This document shows, one piece after another, positions 58,382 to 64,000 of a stretch of DNA of 64,000 bases (its first letter is position 1; every line of letters begins with the position of its first letter). Source of the stretch: Patiria pectinifera (Eukaryota > Echinodermata > Asteroidea > Valvatida > Asterinidae); NCBI GenBank assembly GCA_029964075.1, contig CM057146.1, forward strand, positions 8,203,501 to 8,267,500, given 5' to 3'. The position numbers and the translations under genes are program-made. The notes under the pieces are model-generated. The model was not told the DNA's origin. It saw only the letters and a list, made by a program, of their open reading frames with translations, and did no database searches.

Positions 58382-59337
58382 TTAGCAGTGCAGACGGTCC
58401 AATAATCGAATCCGTATGGTCGTCGTCGTCAGTTTGTCTTCTTGATGCAATGTCATTACTTTTCTGTTGGTGATTTTTTTTTCTAATAATACTTTGAAAC
58501 GAATCACAAGCTGCAATTTCGCACCTCGGCAGCAACCCAACAATGGAAGCTGACTGCCGTATGTTGCCATGAGTTTGTTAATGCGTTTCCATGGTTTCTT
58601 AATATGATGGATTTATTATGCGGGTCGTTTGTATATTATTGAATGCTACGCTGATTCCTATAGTTTTTTTTTACTTGTAAATACTCCTAGGTCACAAAGG
58701 GAGAGTTGGGGGACCCCTGGGTCGGGCATTCAAACGCATTGCTGAGGATATATGATGCTCGTGCGAAGACGCCACGGGGTTAAAGAGCTTTTGCGGGCTA
58801 AAATCCCCACAAATGTTTTGTATTGGAATGTTTACTTATCCTAATGTTAAAATCTGGAAAGGAAACTAACCTAATGTCTTAATGTTCCCGAAAAAAAAGA
58901 CGAAGAGAACGTTTGTTTACATCGGACGCAGCAGACATTTTGTAACATATACGCATACGTGTCAATTCAATGCACGGTACACGTTGTGTGTCACTGTCAC
59001 ATACAGGGTGACGGTAAGGTCATGACTATATTCTGCTAAATACATTTCAAAAATCTGCCAAATTTATCAAAACTCTGCCAAATTCCCCAGAATTACTCGA
59101 AATACACTATAAACACTTTAAACACATGCAGACTGGTAGTATCGCAAATTACGTTGTAAACAATCTATAGCCACATAAAGACAATAAGAAATTGCGTAAA
59201 TTTCAGACAAAAGCCGGTTGCGTCCGACGACGAAATCCGGTTCCCAGTGTTCCTCGACACCTAGACCAGCCAACCAGTCCCATTATGCAAGGGTTTGCAA
59301 AATCATTCAGGCGTATTCGGCTGTGTTTTTACATTTA
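58382..59337. repeat. Spacer type Y, second copy, right part
   Basis: Matches 41,594-42,561. No gene recognised. Confidence 0.7.
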
Positions 59338-60881
59338 GGCCCCATGGATTAATTCCGATTTGCGTGCGCCCCCTGGCGCACGCGTGCGCATGCGGGCAAA
59401 CTCGAACAAAGGAGATTTTGAACCCACTGGCCCGCATCGGCACGCATCTGCCCGCATTGGCCGGGACTTGCTCGCAGTGGCACGCAAACGGGCTCAGTGC
59501 CAGGCGGTACAACATTAGAAACAAACCGCAGAAATGCACAATATACATCGTCTTGGACTTTAGCCATTGTGTCCCTTAATCCGCTCATTAGTTGGTTGTA
59601 AACACTTGGCAGGGCCAAGCATGACTCATCTACTCTGGTGGTACCAATAATTACACGCATTCCAAAATGACAGAAAATGTTAACGAAATGTTAATGATAA
59701 AAGTGCCCAGGAAAGGACAGGAAATGCCCAAACATTACCGTGTGAGCCGGTACTTTCATTTAAAACACCGTGTAAATTTAAAATCTACTTGAAAAATCGA
59801 ACTGTCTTTATCATAACTTTATAAATAAAAATGGTACGGACTGGTACACTCGTACCCAGAAAGTGCAGACTTTTATTGAAACAGTGGTATGAAAAGAAAT
59901 TATTAAAAGCTTGCCGCACCTTGCCGCAAAGAATTTTTAAAGGTCGGGATACAGAAGCGAAATGAGAGAATTTTGTACAACGGCGAGACGCCATTGCAGC
60001 CAGACTGGTCTACACAACCGTAATTATTGTACGTTGATGGAAGTGGTGTCAGAGTCTGGCTCGCGGTAACAGTAATAACGCGTGCACGCATGTTCAACTT
60101 GACTCTCAATTTGAATGGGCGCGGCCCCAATTATGAGGCCTATAACTTTATCAACATATCATGACGATACGTACGTGTAGGCCTATGATTGATGTACAGC
60201 AGTGCCTATCATGACTTGTTCGTTTGATTTGCTTGATACCTTTTGATCGGAGGACTATTAAAGTTGAATGATGAAAATGAACTTAATCATGTGTATTCTT
60301 TCTCTTTCAATAATTGGTGTTTAACTTGAATAATGGAGTGGAACTTTCTTAAAAATGCATATTAATATAAATTAAGAATAATGACATAAACAAAGCAGTC
60401 TTTCAACTGACTGTCATATTAACAGTAAGAACGTTCGGTGTCTTTTAAATAAAACCGAAGCTCTCAACGAAAAAAAAACACAAGAAATATAACATATCCG
60501 GAGCTCAAATCAAACGACGCAAAAAAGCTATGAAAATAGCCTAGCCATACGTACGTAAAGTGTAGTACATGTACACATGTACATATAATGTCACGTATCA
60601 TAAAAGAGTAATCAAGACACCATTGTGGCACTGCCACCGGCTACCCAATTTCTTTTGTCAGCGTTAATCTAGGGATTAGTGCAGCAACCCTTGCCTGTGC
60701 TCAATAGCCCGCATAAGCACGCAAGGGCACGCAGTTGCCCGCAAAGGCACGCAACGGCACGCAGGGGCCTATGCAATTGCGGACAGACCCGTGCAGCACG
60801 GGGTAGCAAACATGAGCACGCGTGCGCTCGCAGGCGCACGGGGCCGGGGGCGCACGCAAATCGGAATTATTCCACGGGGCC
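59338..60881. mobile_element. Harbinger-like element, 1,544 bp, second copy
   Basis: Near-identical to 42,562-44,113 at the matching site, TTA flanks 59,335-59,337 and 60,882-60,884. It was copied as part of the segmental duplication, not by a new jump. Confidence 0.75.
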
Positions 60882-61857
60882 TTACGTGGCCATGTCATTA
60901 AACGGTAGGCTTACTTACTAATGACCACTATGTTTTCTGATCAAGTAAGATTTTAAAGTAACTGTCGAGACTGACTAGTACACGTGTATTTGAAAACAAA
61001 TCCCCACAGCCTTATATGATACTGATACATGTCGTTTTATTTAATGTTTTGGTTTAGAGTCTAACTCTGATGATTCCTTTAATTCCCGTATGCACTCCGT
61101 CACATTTTGATCATACAAGACATTAAGGGCCTGCGTGGTTTTGGATTAAGGTAAAATAGTCACAGATACAGCGAGTGATGCATGCAACAGTGCCTTTAAG
61201 GCAGTAAAACTGTCTACTTTTGATTGGCTGATGAGTTCTTATTCTCGTCGGTACGTATAGCTGTAGTATACGTCGATAATAACAGCAGGCACATTGTTCA
61301 CTTGGCGTCTGTGTATTTTATGGTGTTTGATGAAGGAAGAGAGCGGTGAGTTGCTTTTAAATTCAGAGCTTGGCGTTGGCGAAAAGGAGGTGACAGCTTT
61401 TATGAGGAAAAGTTCTCTCGTAAATCGACGCCTTTATCGCCTGATGTATACGGAATTTAAAAAAATCGAGATAATTTAAATTTTGTGAAACTGTTGGTGA
61501 CACTGAGTTTACTATTGTTTTGAGCCAGACCACTTGTGCATTGTGAGTTTGAAAGCCACTCCAGGCGTAGATAAATGCACTAAACTGATAGAACTGGCAA
61601 ACAAATCCACAGTGTGGTCGGTGAGTCCTGGTTTAAGGATTGGAAAGTCCAACTTGCTGAAAACTTCATATTTGCCGGAAAGTATTCGTATACACATTCT
61701 AACAAACTGTGGTTAGAAGGAGCCAGGCGGATTCCATATTTGTTTTGAAAGTTACGCCGATGAGTTGAGTAAGATTCAACGCTTAAACACAACTGGTTTG
61801 TGAAAGACATTAAACCTCCAAAACCAAATTGGATTCCCAATAAACAACAATAGCACC
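60882..61857. promoter_or_regulatory. Upstream module of lectin gene F
   Basis: Nearly identical to the modules before C and D, with a ~30-bp difference near 61,300-61,370 where it resembles the B/E type (TTGGCGTCTGTGTAT, CAGAGCTTGG). Confidence 0.55.
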
Positions 61858-62421
61858 ATGAAATTGCTTGCACTTTTTGGCGTCATCTTGCAACTTGTTC
61901 TGATCTCTTCGGCACACGATCAATGTGAAAGCAACTCTTGTGCCAAAAAGTGCCCCCCTTTATGGAACCGATGGCGTGACTCGTGTTACCGTTTCACCCC
62001 GAGCGAGGGCAGCTGGGTCGCCTCACGGGAGGCCTGTCTGCAGATGGGAGGCAACCTGGCCGCCCCGCAGTCACAGGAAGAGAACGATTTCTTCTGGGAA
62101 TTCGGAAAAGAGGAAAAATCGAATCTATTCTGGATAAACTGCGAAAATTTAGAAACCAACAACCAATGGTTTTGTGACGGAAAGGATATGGTCGGTTCCG
62201 ATGCATTCGAATACTGGGCTCCCGGTGAACCAAAGACTAACATCGGCCACATTTGCGCTGTTCTTGGCATACAGCATGATGGGCATTGGATTGATTTCAG
62301 ATGTTCGAACTCATTTCTACCATTACCCGGCATTTGCAGATTGGTACCCCCTGCACCTCGTCTATACTGCTGCACAACCAACAGCGAAGGTAGGCTGGAC
62401 CCCTCGTGTTTTGATGACTAA
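61858..62421 (+). CDS. Secreted C-type lectin F
   Basis: Intronless, 187 aa, start in CACCATG. Signal peptide 1-19 (MKLLALFGVILQLVLISSA). The lectin domain is at 32-161: Cys32/43, Cys60/160, Cys133/149 and the extra Cys95/106 pair. The sugar-site tripeptide is EPK (124-126) and WID at 144-146 replaces WND. Full Cys-rich tail CCTTNSEGRLDPSCFDD from the first minisatellite unit. The domain is almost the same as D, while position in the 17-kb repeat pairs F with C (EPN), so the tripeptide does not follow the block duplication and may have moved by gene conversion. Confidence 0.9.
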   Translation: MKLLALFGVILQLVLISSAHDQCESNSCAKKCPPLWNRWRDSCYRFTPSEGSWVASREACLQMGGNLAAPQSQEENDFFWEFGKEEKSNLFWINCENLETNNQWFCDGKDMVGSDAFEYWAPGEPKTNIGHICAVLGIQHDGHWIDFRCSNSFLPLPGICRLVPPAPRLYCCTTNSEGRLDPSCFDD

Positions 62422-62715
62422 ATAATGTCGATCACCTTGACTATATAGGCCTACTGCTGCACAACCAACAGCGAAGAAAGGCTGGACCCCTCGTGTTTTG
62501 ATTACTAAATTCTGTTGATCACCTCGACTTAAGGCCTACTGCTGTACCACCAACAGCGAAGGTAGGCTCGACCCATTGTTTTTTGATGACTAAATTTGTG
62601 TCAATCATCTCGACTATAGGCCTATTGTTGCACAGCCAACAGCGAAGGTGGACTGCACCCCTCGTCTTTTGATGACTTAATTCTGTCGATAACCTCGATT
62701 ATAGGTACCCCTATT
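62355..62715. repeat. Tail minisatellite of lectin F, ~4-5 units
   Basis: Short array with a decayed last unit ending near 62,715. The second unit has GAAGAAAGG as in the second unit after B. Confidence 0.9.
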
Positions 62716-63979
62716 GTTTAAATTACTAAATTCTGGCGATTGGTCGGTCGTCCCTCTAATTAGATCGCTTTGATTTGTTAACGAATGCCGGATGACGTTT
62801 GGTTAACCGATACAACAAAACTATCAACAGCAGTAATCATAACACTTTGCAGGTCGAGAGGCCTGGGGCTTCAGACACGAAGCTTCGTGTATTTGTGGAT
62901 GCATAACTAAATAGAGGATATTCCTGATTACCGTGAACAAATCGCAGACAGTTCAATAATCGTCTGCAACTGCCTCCGATAGTCTGTGCTGAGTTGCATT
63001 TGTGCGGAAATCCCATCCATGCTTTCGACAAACAACGGTAAGCTCTCTTGTTAAGACTACATTCTGACGAGAAGGTTGATAGTTTCCTGGACAAAAACTG
63101 TCATTGCTCTCCGATTATGTGGTTAAGACATAATGACAGTTTCTGAATTCAACCCGATGTAATGGATACTAAACTACGCAAAACACGTGGAATTCAGTAG
63201 TAACACAAAGATGCGAAAGGAGAACAATGGGAATGCTACATTGAGCCAGAAAAAAATAGCAGCACAGTTTAATGATACTATTTTGTTGCGTAAAGTATAG
63301 AATATCTGCCACCTTTCCCTTTTAATTTATCTTTTAATATATCTTGGCATCTTACCGTTTTCGTAAAATGCAACGCCTAACCGTAAAAAATGCCGAGGTG
63401 AAATCAGTCCCGCACATTTTTTTTATCCGATATCGTCGCCGCGCGATTTTATTTCGTGCCGAGCCTTTTTGAGCTTGTGTATAGAATGATGTCGTACGGA
63501 CGTTTTGAAACCAATTTTATAAACATGGACGGAGCGTTTTTGATGTATGTCCAATTTTCGAAGTGGGGCATTGAACCGTAATGGGTCTGTATAGAAAAGC
63601 ACACTCATTCACGGACGGAAACTTGTAATAGCAATGTTTATAATTACAAAATGCTTTATTTTGTTGAGGCAAAACTTTGTACAATTACTAAACATGAAAA
63701 TAACCACTGACGCACTACATTTATAAAAATCGATTCTTTGATGTCTGAGATCGCGTATGTCGGTTGGAAAAAAGGCTCCTTATTGGTTAAAACTCAAATG
63801 CCTTATAATCATAATAGTTGATAGAATTATTTGCGTCGGTGTTATGTAATTTTCAAGATTTTGTTTTGCCATTCTCCGAGCACTGCGTACACAAGCGCCT
63901 AGTACACAAGTAAGTACCACCAGAAATAAAAACATAACTCCGCAAAATAACTCGAGTGGTGTTCGAACCCACGATCTTA
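62716..63979. repeat. Spacer type Y, third copy
   Basis: Matches 40,146-41,264 after gene B, including the first ~540 bp that are missing after gene E. Ends at the B-box-like GGTTCGAAC reversed (about 63,961). Confidence 0.7.
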
Positions 63980-64000
63980 GGCCAAACAAAAAAAGTCTCC
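63980..64000. mobile_element. Start of a third Harbinger-like MITE copy (cut by window end)
   Basis: GGCCAAACAAAAAAAGTCTC after TTA at 63,977-63,979 matches the left end of 58,022-58,381. Confidence 0.5.

Noticed and set aside
61986-62381. Antisense open frames of up to 131 aa opposite the lectin genes (also at 45,205 and 50,829)
   Set aside because: They are mirror products of the G/C-rich lectin codons, differ in length between copies and lack any recognisable domain.

Overview
The window is eukaryotic and looks like a marine deuterostome invertebrate, most likely an echinoderm. Genes have GT-AG introns, most of the DNA is AT-rich intron, spacer and transposon, the TATAGGCCTA-type words common in echinoderm genomes recur throughout, and the recognisable genes are an ependymin-related pair, a claudin-like gene and a tandem C-type lectin cluster. 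The species is inference; no operon, CRISPR or bacterial signal is present.

Left part (1-21 kb). At 1.05-4.7 kb a ~1.18 kb unit is tandemly duplicated; the second copy carries a 1,265-bp Mutator-like element with a perfect 9-bp target duplication. At 7.4-12.1 kb is a complete six-exon gene for a secreted ependymin-related protein (244 aa). A tandem copy at 15.9-17.6 kb has lost exons 2-4 by a ~2.9 kb deletion and has collected several small insertions.

Middle part (21-33 kb). Two exons of a claudin/PMP22-like membrane protein (21.35 and 32.56 kb) have matching splice phase but lie ~11 kb apart. The intron holds an ~8.0 kb DNA-transposon-like element with ~1.0-1.2 kb inverted terminal repeats; each terminal repeat contains a minisatellite and an inward-facing splice donor. 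A head-to-tail pair of ~620-bp Helitron-like copies is nested inside. The later claudin exons were not found.

Right part (33-64 kb). Six intronless secreted C-type lectin genes, all on the plus strand, sit ~4.4-5.9 kb apart (A 34.8, B 39.2, C 45.1, D 50.7, E 56.3, F 61.9 kb). A-B-C and D-E-F repeat with a ~17 kb spacing, and the spacers are of two related types, X and Y. The sugar-site tripeptide differs between copies (EPN, EPT, EPK) and the usual WND is WID or WLD. Every gene ends inside the first unit of an ~85-bp minisatellite, so the last ~17 residues, the stop codon and the start of the 3' flank belong to a tandem array of 4-9 units. B is frameshifted and D has lost part of the tail unit. 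Because the spacers are duplicated, several transposons can be compared with empty sites inside the same window: a 1,074-bp foldback element, a 1.55-kb Harbinger-like element and truncated LINE tails.

Functionally, the lectins are probably secreted recognition proteins of innate immunity or mucus, the ependymin-related protein a secreted extracellular-matrix-type protein, and the claudin-like protein a junction or tetraspan membrane protein. Nothing in the sequence ties the three loci into one pathway.
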